In this document: piece after piece, positions 1 through 5,544 of the stretch
Layout: each line of letters opens with the position of its first letter
How positions within the stretch are numbered: the stretch's first letter is position 1
Source of the DNA: a virus
Virus record (IMG/VR): IMGVR_UViG_3300005613_000204
Coordinates: 1-36,376 of that record
Length of the DNA stretch: 36,376 nucleotides
Strand: one strand, 5' to 3'
The notes under the pieces: model-generated
Database searches by the model: none
Seen by the model: only the letters and a program-made list of their open reading frames with translations
Told to the model about the DNA's origin: nothing
Made by a program: the position numbers and the translations under genes

Positions 1-55
1 AATAGTGAAACGTCCGAGAATCCGGTATACCTATTTCCCCGGTTGGGTGACGTTC

Positions 56-195
56 TGAGACGCTGTCTCAATACGCGAAAAGTGCCCAATTGAGACTGAG
101 TCTCAATACGCGAAAAATGCCGGGATTCGGCCAATTGAGACTGAGTCTCAATACGCGAAAAGTGCCGGTTTTCGGCCAATTGAGACTGAGTCTCA
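56..195. repeat. Four tandem 15-17 bp palindromes in 45-bp repeat units
   Basis: Four inverted repeats TGAGAC-N3-GTCTCA lie at 56-70, 91-105, 136-150 and 181-195. Copies two and three extend to the 17-mer TTGAGACTGAGTCTCAA. The last three are spaced exactly 45 bp apart and the first is 35 bp from the second, lacking about 10 bp of the linker. The linker is also conserved (ATACGCGAAAARTGCC followed by a small GCCG/CGGC hairpin). Tandem perfect palindromes in a gene-free stretch suggest multiple binding sites for a dimeric DNA-binding protein: an operator array, a centromere-like site, or an origin iteron set. The sequence does not say which. The phage encodes a ParB-domain protein and a ribbon-helix-helix protein that could be ligands; this is inference. 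Confidence 0.8.
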
Positions 196-256
196 GTGTC
201 AGAGGGGGTGGCCTTCGGTTAGGCGATGAGGCTCAGGGGGGCCTATTTGCTACCCT

Positions 257-291
257 CACACAATTCTGCCCAATTTTCGGTAGTCTGTTTT
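257..291 (-). repeat. Dispersed leader repeat, copy C
   Basis: Third copy of a roughly 37-bp element also found at 738-774 and 1311-1347. On the plus strand it begins CACACAATTCTGCCCAATTT and continues with TTCGG. The other two copies sit just upstream of leftward start codons. This one is followed leftwards by no convincing start codon or gene, so it may be the leader of a lost gene. Between it and the palindromes (196-256) I see nothing codable. Confidence 0.6.
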
Positions 292-320
292 TTGCCCTGT
301 GTAGCATTATGCAACACTGC

Positions 321-725
321 TCACTTCTCAAAGTGATTGCGTATTGCTCTTGCATCGTACAGGGCGTTGTGTGGCAATTCTGATTCTGTGTCGACTCTCA
401 GTATCTCTGCCGTCAGGGGAGGGGTGCTGAGCCGTTCTCCTGGGCCTGTTATCAGGGTGTTCATGAAGTGGGCGATGTCTTCAGGCCAGTCTGCTACGAC
501 GTGTACGCTTTCGAACTGGTGCAGAAAATCTTCAAGCATCGTCTGCAGGATCACCTTGGGTACAGGGTCCTTGTCGAGTACAGGGATGACGTTTTCTGCC
601 ACCCACGGGTGCGGATCATTGCAGTGCAGGACTTCGTAGAATTCCAGCCCGCACTCGGAGCAGATCGCCATGGAGATGAGTTCTCCGCCGAACGAGTTCC
701 ATTCGCAGTCAATGTAGAGATTCAC
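321..725 (-). CDS. DnaQ-fold 3'-5' exoribonuclease-like protein (DEDDh)
   Basis: Predicted 134-aa exonuclease of the RNase T / Rv2179c-like group. Such enzymes remove nucleotides from 3' ends using two metal ions. All four acidic positions and the histidine of a DEDDh site are visible: D6 and E8 in YIDCEW, D79 in VVADWPED, and H119 with D124 in HNALYDARA. The length is short but usual for the stand-alone Rv2179c-like type. The GTG start at 725 is chosen over the longer frame from 740 because GGAGGAG (731-737) is a near-perfect ribosome-binding site six bases upstream of it. A dispersed leader repeat lies directly upstream. It is the last recognisable gene of the leftward operon. Whether the substrate is RNA or DNA cannot be told from sequence. 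Confidence 0.75.
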   Translation of the reverse strand: MNLYIDCEWNSFGGELISMAICSECGLEFYEVLHCNDPHPWVAENVIPVLDKDPVPKVILQTMLEDFLHQFESVHVVADWPEDIAHFMNTLITGPGERLSTPPLTAEILRVDTESELPHNALYDARAIRNHFEK

Positions 726-737
726 GCTTTCTCCTCC

Positions 738-774
738 CACACAATTCTGCCCATTTTTCGGGTATCTCGATTTT
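738..774 (-). repeat. Dispersed leader repeat, copy B
   Basis: Copy of the repeat shared with 1311-1347 and 257-291. On the minus strand it ends GAATTGTGTG and is followed at once by the Shine-Dalgarno sequence of the exonuclease gene (start 725). It fills the gap between two genes, so it probably acts in the mRNA leader or as a promoter/operator. Copies A and B share the extra segment ATCTCGATTTT. Confidence 0.65.
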
Positions 775-789
775 CAGGCCTCTGCATCT

Positions 790-1209
790 TTACATAACGT
801 CTTCTGTTCGGAACCCCGCATTGACTCGCAGTGGTCCTGCGTGGTGCACGGCTAGGTTTGTCCTTTTGAGAGGAAGTCGCACTCCGACCACGTGTTCGTC
901 TTCCTGGGACCGGTAGAGGCAAACATCTCCTCCTTCTCCGGGGATCCATTCGGCGCGTGTATCGATGCTTGTGTCCATGATGAGTTCGACGGACTTCGCG
1001 TCTTCATCTACGGACAGGCACATGCACGACTGGTATTTGGATTGATCGATGAGATCTTTGAGGATTTCTGACAGGTCTTTTTCTTCGGGAACGACTTCGA
1101 TCAGCTCTCCGTCGCATACGTCGCATGGCTTTGGGGATTCTCCTGCTGGGCGGACACAGAATGATCCGCACTGGCATTTGTAGGTTGCTGCCTGGAAATT
1201 GCTCTTCAT
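790..1209 (-). CDS. Hypothetical protein with N-terminal zinc ribbon
   Basis: 139-aa protein of unknown function. Residues about 12-33 contain the four cysteines of a zinc ribbon (CQCGSFC then CDVC), suggesting metal binding and perhaps nucleic-acid or protein contact. The rest is acidic with no motif I recognise. The ATG at 1209 is preceded by AGGAAAAACC, a good ribosome-binding site. The mini-ORF remnant at 1228-1293 lies directly upstream in the same reading frame, separated by one TAG. The gene belongs to the leftward operon. Confidence 0.7.
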   Translation of the reverse strand: MKSNFQAATYKCQCGSFCVRPAGESPKPCDVCDGELIEVVPEEKDLSEILKDLIDQSKYQSCMCLSVDEDAKSVELIMDTSIDTRAEWIPGEGGDVCLYRSQEDEHVVGVRLPLKRTNLAVHHAGPLRVNAGFRTEDVM

Positions 1210-1227
1210 GAAGGTTTTTCCTGTCTG

Positions 1228-1293
1228 CTATGGGCCGAGTAACTTCAGGTACTCTTCCGGCGTTTCCCGGCTACCGATTCCGGCGTATTTCAT
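1228..1293 (-). pseudogene. 21-codon remnant of a SLOG/DprA-like nucleotide-binding gene
   Basis: The ATG at 1293 opens a 21-codon frame whose peptide begins KYAGIGSRETPEEYLKLLG. That is the typical N-terminus of phage-encoded SLOG (DprA/LOG-related Rossmann-like) proteins, which normally run to well over 100 residues. Here it stops at a TAG after the first beta-alpha unit and nothing downstream resembles the rest of the fold, so it is most simply a truncated remnant. It is preceded by leader repeat A and a weak ribosome-binding site. The TAG is in frame with the zinc-ribbon gene at 1209, so readthrough would make a fusion. Alternatively it is a translated leader peptide. Confidence 0.6.
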
Positions 1294-1310
1294 CTCTTTG
1301 GAGTCCCTCT

Positions 1311-1347
1311 CACACAATTCTGGCAAATTTTCAGCAATCTCGATTTT
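1311..1347 (-). repeat. Dispersed leader repeat, copy A
   Basis: Copy of the element at 738-774 and 257-291, 18 bases upstream of the mini-ORF start at 1293. The plus strand reads CACACAATTCTGGCAAATTT and continues to ATCTCGATTTT. Conservation at non-coding positions next to start codons suggests a regulatory role. Confidence 0.65.
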
Positions 1348-1369
1348 GCATCCTCTTGCCTCTACTCTC

Positions 1370-1389
1370 AAGCGCCAAGCTTGGCGCTT
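1370..1389. repeat. Perfect 20-bp palindrome, copy 1
   Basis: AAGCGCCAAGCTTGGCGCTT is a perfect inverted repeat just downstream of the leftward gene ending at 1427. The same 18-bp core recurs at 5177-5194, again directly after a stop codon. There is no T-run on the transcribed strand, so it is not a classical terminator. RNA stabilising/processing hairpin or protein-binding site are both possible. Confidence 0.8.
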
Positions 1390-1426
1390 TGCAATCGGGT
1401 TGCAGTATGCTGTCGCCAGATTTCTG

Positions 1427-1669
1427 CTATCGCTCATTCCAATGGACCCTGAAGGGCTCTTCCGGTGGATCGGGGCATCCATCGTCGATCCACGCATCGC
1501 ATGAGCTGTAGTATCCGTTCTCCGGCGTCACGTGCGAGTACTCCCCTTTGGGAGGAATCAATACTCTTTCGATTGGAATACTCGTCCCGAAAAGCGGGAG
1601 CGTCTCGTCGTATTGGTCAATGTGGTTGATGTTAAACGCGTCAGTTTCTGCAAGGTACCATTTCGTCAT
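1427..1669 (-). CDS. Small hypothetical protein
   Basis: 80-aa acidic, aromatic-rich protein with no family I recognise. The ATG at 1669 follows GAGGACAAGACG, a strong ribosome-binding site at normal spacing. There is no signal peptide or membrane segment. It is followed at 1370-1389 by the perfect palindrome and leader repeat A, so it may end a transcription or processing unit within the leftward operon. Confidence 0.6.
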   Translation of the reverse strand: MTKWYLAETDAFNINHIDQYDETLPLFGTSIPIERVLIPPKGEYSHVTPENGYYSSCDAWIDDGCPDPPEEPFRVHWNER

Positions 1670-1701
1670 CGTCTTGTCCTCTTTTCGGATTCGTCACATC
1701 A

Positions 1702-2082
1702 TTACTCAGGCTCGTGTTTGGATTTTTCATGCAATCCACTCCACATGCCTTTAGCAGCTTCCTTTAGAGATCTGCCAGCTGCGGCGCCAGCAATCCGGGA
1801 CACGTTGTAATCAACTACGCGTTGCTTCGTTATCTCGTTGGAAGCGATCGCAATATTCTGTGTTGTCCCTCGCAGGAAAACACACTCTGTCCTGTGCCCC
1901 CGAACCTCCACTGTCATGTCTCGCTGCTGCGCAAGGCACATTCTCGCGGCAGATTTCGTCGCCTTGACAGTCATTCTGTTCTGAGCATCGCAGTACAGAA
2001 CGAACGCGACAAAACATGCCCCTGCGATACCTATAATAGTCAGGGATACTGCAGACACATTCGATTTCAGCTCGCTACTCAT
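1702..2082 (-). CDS. Single-pass membrane protein, unknown function
   Basis: 126-aa protein with one hydrophobic segment at about residues 11-31 (AVSLTIIGIAGACFVAFVLY) and a basic, Ala-rich cytoplasmic-type tail. The start at 2082 is preferred over the ATG two codons upstream, because AAGGA abuts the first ATG but is six bases from the second. It probably anchors in the host inner membrane. It is one of several small membrane proteins in this operon. Role unknown. Confidence 0.65.
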   Translation of the reverse strand: MSSELKSNVSAVSLTIIGIAGACFVAFVLYCDAQNRMTVKATKSAARMCLAQQRDMTVEVRGHRTECVFLRGTTQNIAIASNEITKQRVVDYNVSRIAGAAAGRSLKEAAKGMWSGLHEKSKHEPE

Positions 2083-2091
2083 TTGCATTCC

Positions 2092-2472
2092 TTAGAAGGG
2101 CGTTTGCATACCTGCTGTGCCAGAGGCCTCTTTCTGCATTAGAATATTACAAGCAGCGATGATGTGCCTGTCGTATTCCTGCTTTGTAACCTCAACAACT
2201 TCAGGCCTTAACGTAGACGCGATATCCGCCTCTTCCGAAGAGCCAAAAAACACCATTGGCCCTTTGTCGCTGCGTTGTATCTCAAGAATAGTCACAGATA
2301 ACAACTCTGGATCCTCTGGTGATTCTCCGTTGACATGCACTATTGTGTCGACGCAACCTGCATTTTCACGGAAGTATCGGCCAGTCAGTCTTCGGGCCGT
2401 TTCGCTTGCCTTCTTTCGCCGCTCCAGCTCTTTCTGAAGCTCCTGCTCTGAGAATTCGCTCAGCTCGCTCAT
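2092..2472 (-). CDS. Hypothetical protein with N-terminal coiled coil
   Basis: 126-aa protein. The first 30 residues are a charged helix (ELQKELERRKKASETARR); the remainder looks like a compact alpha/beta domain. No family recognised. The ATG at 2472 has an AAAGG ribosome-binding site slightly far upstream. Its stop is 9 bases upstream of the membrane-protein start at 2082, consistent with one operon. Confidence 0.6.
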   Translation of the reverse strand: MSELSEFSEQELQKELERRKKASETARRLTGRYFRENAGCVDTIVHVNGESPEDPELLSVTILEIQRSDKGPMVFFGSSEEADIASTLRPEVVEVTKQEYDRHIIAACNILMQKEASGTAGMQTPF

Positions 2473-2495
2473 TTCTAATTACGCCTTTCTGAAGC

Positions 2496-2591
2496 CTACC
2501 GACACGCCAGTAGAGGAATGAGAATAAATAGAATGACAGCCAGCAGTGGAATGCCAATTGTCAATGCGATTGCGTCTGTCCTTTTACTCAT
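2496..2591 (-). CDS. 31-aa transmembrane miniprotein
   Basis: A 31-codon frame encodes a short polar head (MSKRTDA) followed by an almost entirely hydrophobic helix (about residues 8-29). Its ATG overlaps the upstream stop as ATGA (2588-2591), and GAGGCAGGAAA gives a strong ribosome-binding site, which together make it convincing as a real gene despite its size. Likely inserted in the inner membrane. Function unknown; a small regulator of a host membrane protein or a lysis accessory are possibilities only. Confidence 0.6.
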   Translation of the reverse strand: MSKRTDAIALTIGIPLLAVILFILIPLLACR

Positions 2592-2911
2592 TTTCCTGCC
2601 TCATGAAAAAGGCCGTAAGAAAGGACAGATTCCAGCTCATGCAGATGCCACCACCCATATTTTTCTCCAGTGCTGCCTCGAAACTCGATTGCGTATCTTG
2701 GCATACAAACCTCATCAGGGCCTGGCCTGGCTGAGACGCCGTCCTCTGAGAGAGGAAACTGGTGCCATAGCTTATCTACCCCGTTTACAGCAGTACAGGA
2801 TGCTACTACGACTCCGATATTTCCCTGTGGAGTGAGTACGAAGTCTCCCGGGAGAAGTGCGGGCCTCTCGCCCGGCTTGTCGACTGGCATCTCTTTGCTC
2901 CATGGAGCCAT
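2588..2911 (-). CDS. Hypothetical protein, small beta-barrel-like
   Basis: 107-aa protein with a segment LLPGDFVLTPQGNIGVVV that resembles the start of SH3-like or KOW-like beta barrels, and a Trp-rich stretch near the C-terminus (KYGWWHLHELE). No defined family. The ATG at 2911 follows AGGTGACGCA. Its TGA overlaps the ATG of the downstream miniprotein, indicating translational coupling. Confidence 0.6.
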   Translation of the reverse strand: MAPWSKEMPVDKPGERPALLPGDFVLTPQGNIGVVVASCTAVNGVDKLWHQFPLSEDGVSARPGPDEVCMPRYAIEFRGSTGEKYGWWHLHELESVLSYGLFHEAGK

Positions 2912-2919
2912 TGCGTCAC

Positions 2920-3096
2920 CTATTCGTTGTCGTAGGGAGTACTGGCACCGTAGGGAAGGTTGTTTCGTTTCCGGTACCGGTGCCGTTTCTTACGCATCCG
3001 TCGATTATCCTGAATAGATCCGTCCGAGTCGTATCCAGTGCAGAGCCCGATGGCACCAAGTGCAATCAGCACCGCAAAGAAAGCTGCAATCTCCAT
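2920..3096 (-). CDS. 58-aa membrane protein with basic tail
   Basis: A 58-codon frame with an N-terminal hydrophobic segment (about residues 2-20, EIAAFFAVLIALGAIGLC) followed by a strongly basic tail (RRMRKKRHRYRKRNN). The ATG at 3096 has GGAG eight bases upstream and starts two bases after the upstream gene's stop. The topology predicts the basic tail in the cytoplasm, where it could contact nucleic acid. Function unknown. Confidence 0.6.
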   Translation of the reverse strand: MEIAAFFAVLIALGAIGLCTGYDSDGSIQDNRRMRKKRHRYRKRNNLPYGASTPYDNE

Positions 3097-3098
3097 TG

Positions 3099-3545
3099 TC
3101 AGGCTCCATTCCTTTCCGGATTGAGCTTATCAGACAGCTCTGCCATCTGATCAAGAGTGTGTTGGATCTCTTCTCGCATCAAATGGCACTTCCGCTCTTT
3201 GATCATCTTCACCATTGCGATAGACGTCTCTGCAATACGCTGCTCGATAATGTTGCTTTTCTGGCTCCACGTGCAGGACTCTCCAACAGTAGCCAGCTCT
3301 TCCGTCACTCCGGCGATCTTACCGAGCTGCTCGACAGTCATTGTTTTCTTAGTGTCTGCTGACGCTTTCGCGATCGTTTCGAACAGGGCTTTCGTCTCCA
3401 GATACTGCCAGTCATCGTCAGTAAAGTCCGATGCCAGTACTGGGTTCTGGATAATGCGCCCAATATTGATCAGCTCCAGACAGTAAGAGGGGTCAGGACG
3501 ACTGCGAGGGACTCCCGGAATCTCACTTTCCTGCTTCGGCGTCAC
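3099..3545 (-). CDS. Hypothetical protein, mostly helical
   Basis: 148-aa soluble protein predicted to be largely alpha-helical, with charged heptad-like stretches in the last 60 residues. No family recognised. The start is GTG at 3545, overlapping the upstream TGA as GTGA (3542-3545), so it is translationally coupled to the short frame upstream. Confidence 0.6.
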   Translation of the reverse strand: MTPKQESEIPGVPRSRPDPSYCLELINIGRIIQNPVLASDFTDDDWQYLETKALFETIAKASADTKKTMTVEQLGKIAGVTEELATVGESCTWSQKSNIIEQRIAETSIAMVKMIKERKCHLMREEIQHTLDQMAELSDKLNPERNGA

Positions 3546-3709
3546 CCCTTAGCCCTTTCTTTCAATGTATTGGAAAATTGCGGGAGCTGGCTGGGTCCCG
3601 CACCACGGCACACCTCACGATAGTACTCAACTCTACCGCTGCCGCTTTCCAGGTCTACTCGCTGACAGGCACATGCAACCTGAGGGCTCTCGTATTCGGG
3701 CCTGGCTCC
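3542..3709 (-). CDS. Short coding frame with no standard start codon
   Basis: A 55-codon open stretch between an in-frame TAG (3710-3712) and a TGA that overlaps the next gene's GTG start. Its translation looks coding (for example VACACQRVDLESGSGRVEYY), and the 4-base stop/start overlap is typical of this operon. Yet no ATG, GTG or TTG occurs in frame before an internal GTG late in the peptide; a CTG lies at codon 20. Either a rare start is used, or the 5' end was lost by a frameshift or deletion, or the sequence has an error. The coordinates cover the open stretch, not a proven start. Confidence 0.4.
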   Translation of the reverse strand, partial: GARPEYESPQVACACQRVDLESGSGRVEYYREVCRGAGPSQLPQFSNTLKERAKG

Positions 3710-3712
3710 CTA

Positions 3713-3729
3713 GCCGACGAGTCATCGGC
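3713..3729. repeat. Small stem-loop between two short frames
   Basis: GCCGA-N7-TCGGC inverted repeat lying just upstream of the start-less frame at 3542-3709 and 20 bases after the stop of the 52-aa gene. It has no T-run. It may be an RNA hairpin affecting translation of the following frame. Confidence 0.45.
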
Positions 3730-3749
3730 GTACTTCGTCTGAGGATGAG

Positions 3750-3908
3750 TTATTCCTCAGATTCATGTCTCTCCGCAGCGAAGCCCATCTTTTTCTCAGG
3801 CTCTTCCTGCTCTCCTATGTGCATCTCGTGCCCGTCGATCTTCACTACCGCAGACACAACCTGCTCTGCTGTTATTTCGACACCGGCAATTGTGATTGAG
3901 CGACTCAA
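3750..3908 (-). CDS. 52-aa hypothetical protein
   Basis: 52-codon frame starting with TTG at 3908, preceded by AAGGAT, with a beta-rich N-terminus (SITIAGVEITAEQVVSAVVK) and a very acidic tail. It begins 12 bases after the stop of the 180-aa gene. No family recognised. The TTG is chosen because the only upstream ATG is followed by a stop two codons later. Confidence 0.5.
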   Translation of the reverse strand: MSRSITIAGVEITAEQVVSAVVKIDGHEMHIGEQEEPEKKMGFAAERHESEE

Positions 3909-3920
3909 TGCAACATATCC

Positions 3921-4463
3921 TTAGCACGAACAAGTGAATCCGTATTCATCCCAATTGATCTGGATGCCGAGGTAGTTTTCCGCATGCATCTTCAGATCGT
4001 CAGCTTCTTCCAGCTCATACAGTCCATGAAGATCGGACCCGTAGGCATACAAGTCCTTGCTTTTAAGGCCGTCAATTAGTCTCTTAAATGCCTCATCAGG
4101 AGTGTCGTAGCAGTTCATCTCAGCAGCACATACTCTCAGCCACTGCTCAGACTCTTCTTTTGAACACATGACTGAAGATTGTGTCTCGAATCCTGCAAAC
4201 ATGGGGTGCTGCCACTCGTGCCGCATGCCTGTAACAGTGTTTGGGAACAGGCACAACCAGAAGCTGTCACCCTTCATGACAGGCTTCGTCAGAAATGGGT
4301 CAACAATACCCACAGCTGAGGCATTCAGCACAGCTGTATTGTTATCAATACCGACTTGCTGGCCCGGCAGAAGTGATTCTCCGGCAAGCACTGGAATGAC
4401 AGCGAGATGGATTGCATCTCTGTGTTTCGATTGCGGGGTTTTCCCAAGTTCAACCTGACTCAT
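3921..4463 (-). CDS. Conserved phage hypothetical protein
   Basis: 180-aa protein. Its N-terminal half (RDAIHLAVIPVLAGESLLPG, then VGIVDPFL and KGDSFWLCLFPNT) resembles a hypothetical protein I have seen in environmental phages, in which a small beta domain precedes a helical C-terminal region. Function is not known. The start at 4463 overlaps the stop of the 16-codon minigene as ATGA. The second half is rich in acidic and aromatic residues. It might be virion-associated, but it lies among non-structural genes. Confidence 0.65.
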   Translation of the reverse strand: MSQVELGKTPQSKHRDAIHLAVIPVLAGESLLPGQQVGIDNNTAVLNASAVGIVDPFLTKPVMKGDSFWLCLFPNTVTGMRHEWQHPMFAGFETQSSVMCSKEESEQWLRVCAAEMNCYDTPDEAFKRLIDGLKSKDLYAYGSDLHGLYELEEADDLKMHAENYLGIQINWDEYGFTCSC

Positions 4464-4510
4464 TTGTCTTCTTTCTTTACAGGCGGCATTGGCGGCGTTT
4501 CAGATGTCAT
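4460..4510 (-). CDS. 16-codon minigene coupled at both ends
   Basis: ATG at 4510 overlaps the TGA of the upstream gene (4507-4509), and its own TGA (4460-4462) overlaps the ATG of the downstream gene (4461-4463). The peptide is MTSETPPMPPVKKEDK. The two ATGA junctions make it likely that ribosomes translate it. It may be a coupling relay or a tiny functional peptide. The ribosome-binding site is weak, as expected for re-initiation. Confidence 0.5.
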   Translation of the reverse strand: MTSETPPMPPVKKEDK

Positions 4511-4794
4511 CTTACGACCACTTTCCCATCTTCGATGGAGTATTCTGGCATTTCGCCCTGTTTTTGAAGGTAGATGGCCCGCTCCAGTACGACTTCATCT
4601 TCCAGAGACCTGAAACTCTTCTTTTCACTGCTCTCTGCGGGTGATGAGGCCTGAGATTGGGCCGAAAAGGCCCCGAAATCGGCCCATTTTTGCCCGAAAA
4701 TACGCATTTTGAGAGCAAAAAGTGCCACTTTCAGCCGAAAAAACGTCTGTTTGGTGACCCGTTTCGTCTCTAAACAAAGCCTAGACAGCGACAT
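4507..4794 (-). CDS. Hypothetical protein with doubtful N-terminus
   Basis: 95-codon frame. The C-terminal half (about residues 50-95, including RSLEDEVVLERAIYLQKQGE) looks like a normal small protein. Codons 15-50 coincide with a low-complexity repeat region (4659-4745) resembling the non-coding repeats at 56-195, and translate to an unusual Phe/Lys/Leu-rich string. ATG 4794 has GGGGT eight bases upstream but lies inside the overlapping membrane miniprotein. No internal ATG other than one at MRIFGQK fits, so the true start is unresolved. Confidence 0.45.
   Translation of the reverse strand: MSLSRLCLETKRVTKQTFFRLKVALFALKMRIFGQKWADFGAFSAQSQASSPAESSEKKSFRSLEDEVVLERAIYLQKQGEMPEYSIEDGKVVVR
4659..4745. 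repeat. Degenerate relative of the palindrome-array linker
   Basis: A run of short imperfect repeats built on CCGAAAA and GCCC, including GCAAAAAGTGCC and CCCGAAAATACGCA. These match the conserved linker ACGCGAAAARTGCC of the array at 56-195 with a few changes. It lies within an open frame, but the translation looks unnatural there. It probably derives from the same repeat family. Confidence 0.4.
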
Positions 4795-4859
4795 ATTTCG
4801 TACCCCGCAACGCCCAAAATGACGGAAATTGCCATCCCGACAAGCACATTGTCGACCAT
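4770..4859 (-). CDS. 29-aa transmembrane miniprotein
   Basis: 29-codon frame encoding one hydrophobic helix (NVLVGMAISVILGVAGYEIC). The ATG at 4859 follows GGTGA and lies 10 bases after the stop of the upstream 92-aa gene. Its last 25 bases overlap the nominal start of the next frame. It resembles the miniproteins at 2496-2591 and 2920-3096 in size and topology. Function unknown. Confidence 0.5.
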   Translation of the reverse strand: MVDNVLVGMAISVILGVAGYEICRCLGFV

Positions 4860-4869
4860 TTCACCGTAG

Positions 4870-5148
4870 TCACGGCCACTCTTCATCAAATTCCTCCGGT
4901 GGACTCTCATCAACTGCTTCAAATTCAGTACCGCAGTTGTTGCAGGCTACCTGTTCTGGAATGCACATATACTCGCTGCAGTCCCAGTGGTCGGGAAGCT
5001 CGGAGAATTCGTCCAGCAGGTGCTCCTGACGAAAGGCATCTTCTCTCTCATCCTTCGTCAGCTCTGCTTTTTGCGGAAGACAGAAGTTCAACTCAGAACA
5101 CTCTTCGTAGTACCACGCAAACGCCAGTTTCATCTCTACCTGGTCCAT
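4870..5148 (-). CDS. Small acidic Cys-containing protein
   Basis: 92-aa protein with a probable zinc-binding pair near the C-terminus (CIPEQVACNNCGTEFEAV) and a very acidic tail. No family recognised. The ATG at 5148 follows GGGAGCGGATAA, a good ribosome-binding site. The palindrome at 5177-5194 lies in the gap upstream. Confidence 0.6.
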   Translation of the reverse strand: MDQVEMKLAFAWYYEECSELNFCLPQKAELTKDEREDAFRQEHLLDEFSELPDHWDCSEYMCIPEQVACNNCGTEFEAVDESPPEEFDEEWP

Positions 5149-5176
5149 TTATCCGCTCCCACATGCTCCAAAGTCC

Positions 5177-5194
5177 AGCGCCAAGCTTGGCGCT
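5177..5194. repeat. Perfect 18-bp palindrome, copy 2
   Basis: AGCGCCAAGCTTGGCGCT, identical to the core of the palindrome at 1370-1389. Its last base overlaps the TGA (5194-5196) of the leftward gene that ends here. It is followed by no T-run. The repeated placement immediately after a gene argues for an RNA or DNA function. Confidence 0.8.
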
Positions 5195-5544
5195 CAATTG
5201 TATTTGTACGCCTCTGAGAACCGTTTCCAGTCTTCGAGCATGCTATCACCGTGGTCTCGATACGTCGACAGGAACAGGATGATATCTTTTGCATCTTCTC
5301 CGTCCGCTACTGCCACGATAACTGTCGCGATCTCCTCATCAGTCGGCTTGAAGTCAGTTCGGAGCGACTCGTAGAGAACGTCACCTTTTTCTGTCATCTC
5401 ATACTCCCCGCCCTCCAGTATTCCGTGACATTTGAGGAGATTGAGGGTGCCGACACACCACATAACGCAGCACATGGAATGCTCGTTATCTGTTCCGATC
5501 GAGTCAGCGATCGCCTGAATCTTTTCTTTCCAGTCTTCGGACAT
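5194..5544 (-). CDS. Hypothetical protein
   Basis: 116-aa soluble, mostly helical protein. A middle section resembling a winged-helix region (LLKCHGILEGGEYEMTEKGD) hints at a DNA-binding fold, but this is weak. The ATG at 5544 follows the upstream stop with no gap (TGA-ATG). The perfect palindrome follows its stop codon. Confidence 0.6.
   Translation of the reverse strand: MSEDWKEKIQAIADSIGTDNEHSMCCVMWCVGTLNLLKCHGILEGGEYEMTEKGDVLYESLRTDFKPTDEEIATVIVAVADGEDAKDIILFLSTYRDHGDSMLEDWKRFSEAYKYN

Noticed and set aside
90-383. 97-codon rightward frame through the palindrome array
   Set aside because: It stays open only because the repeat unit is 45 bp, a multiple of three. Its translation is a repeat artefact, it has no ribosome-binding site, and it overlaps the exonuclease gene.
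1228-1230. TAG recoding as an amino acid, which would fuse the SLOG remnant to the zinc-ribbon gene
   Set aside because: Several other genes here (for example those ending at 1427 and 2496) use TAG as a normal stop, and no suppressor tRNA was seen.
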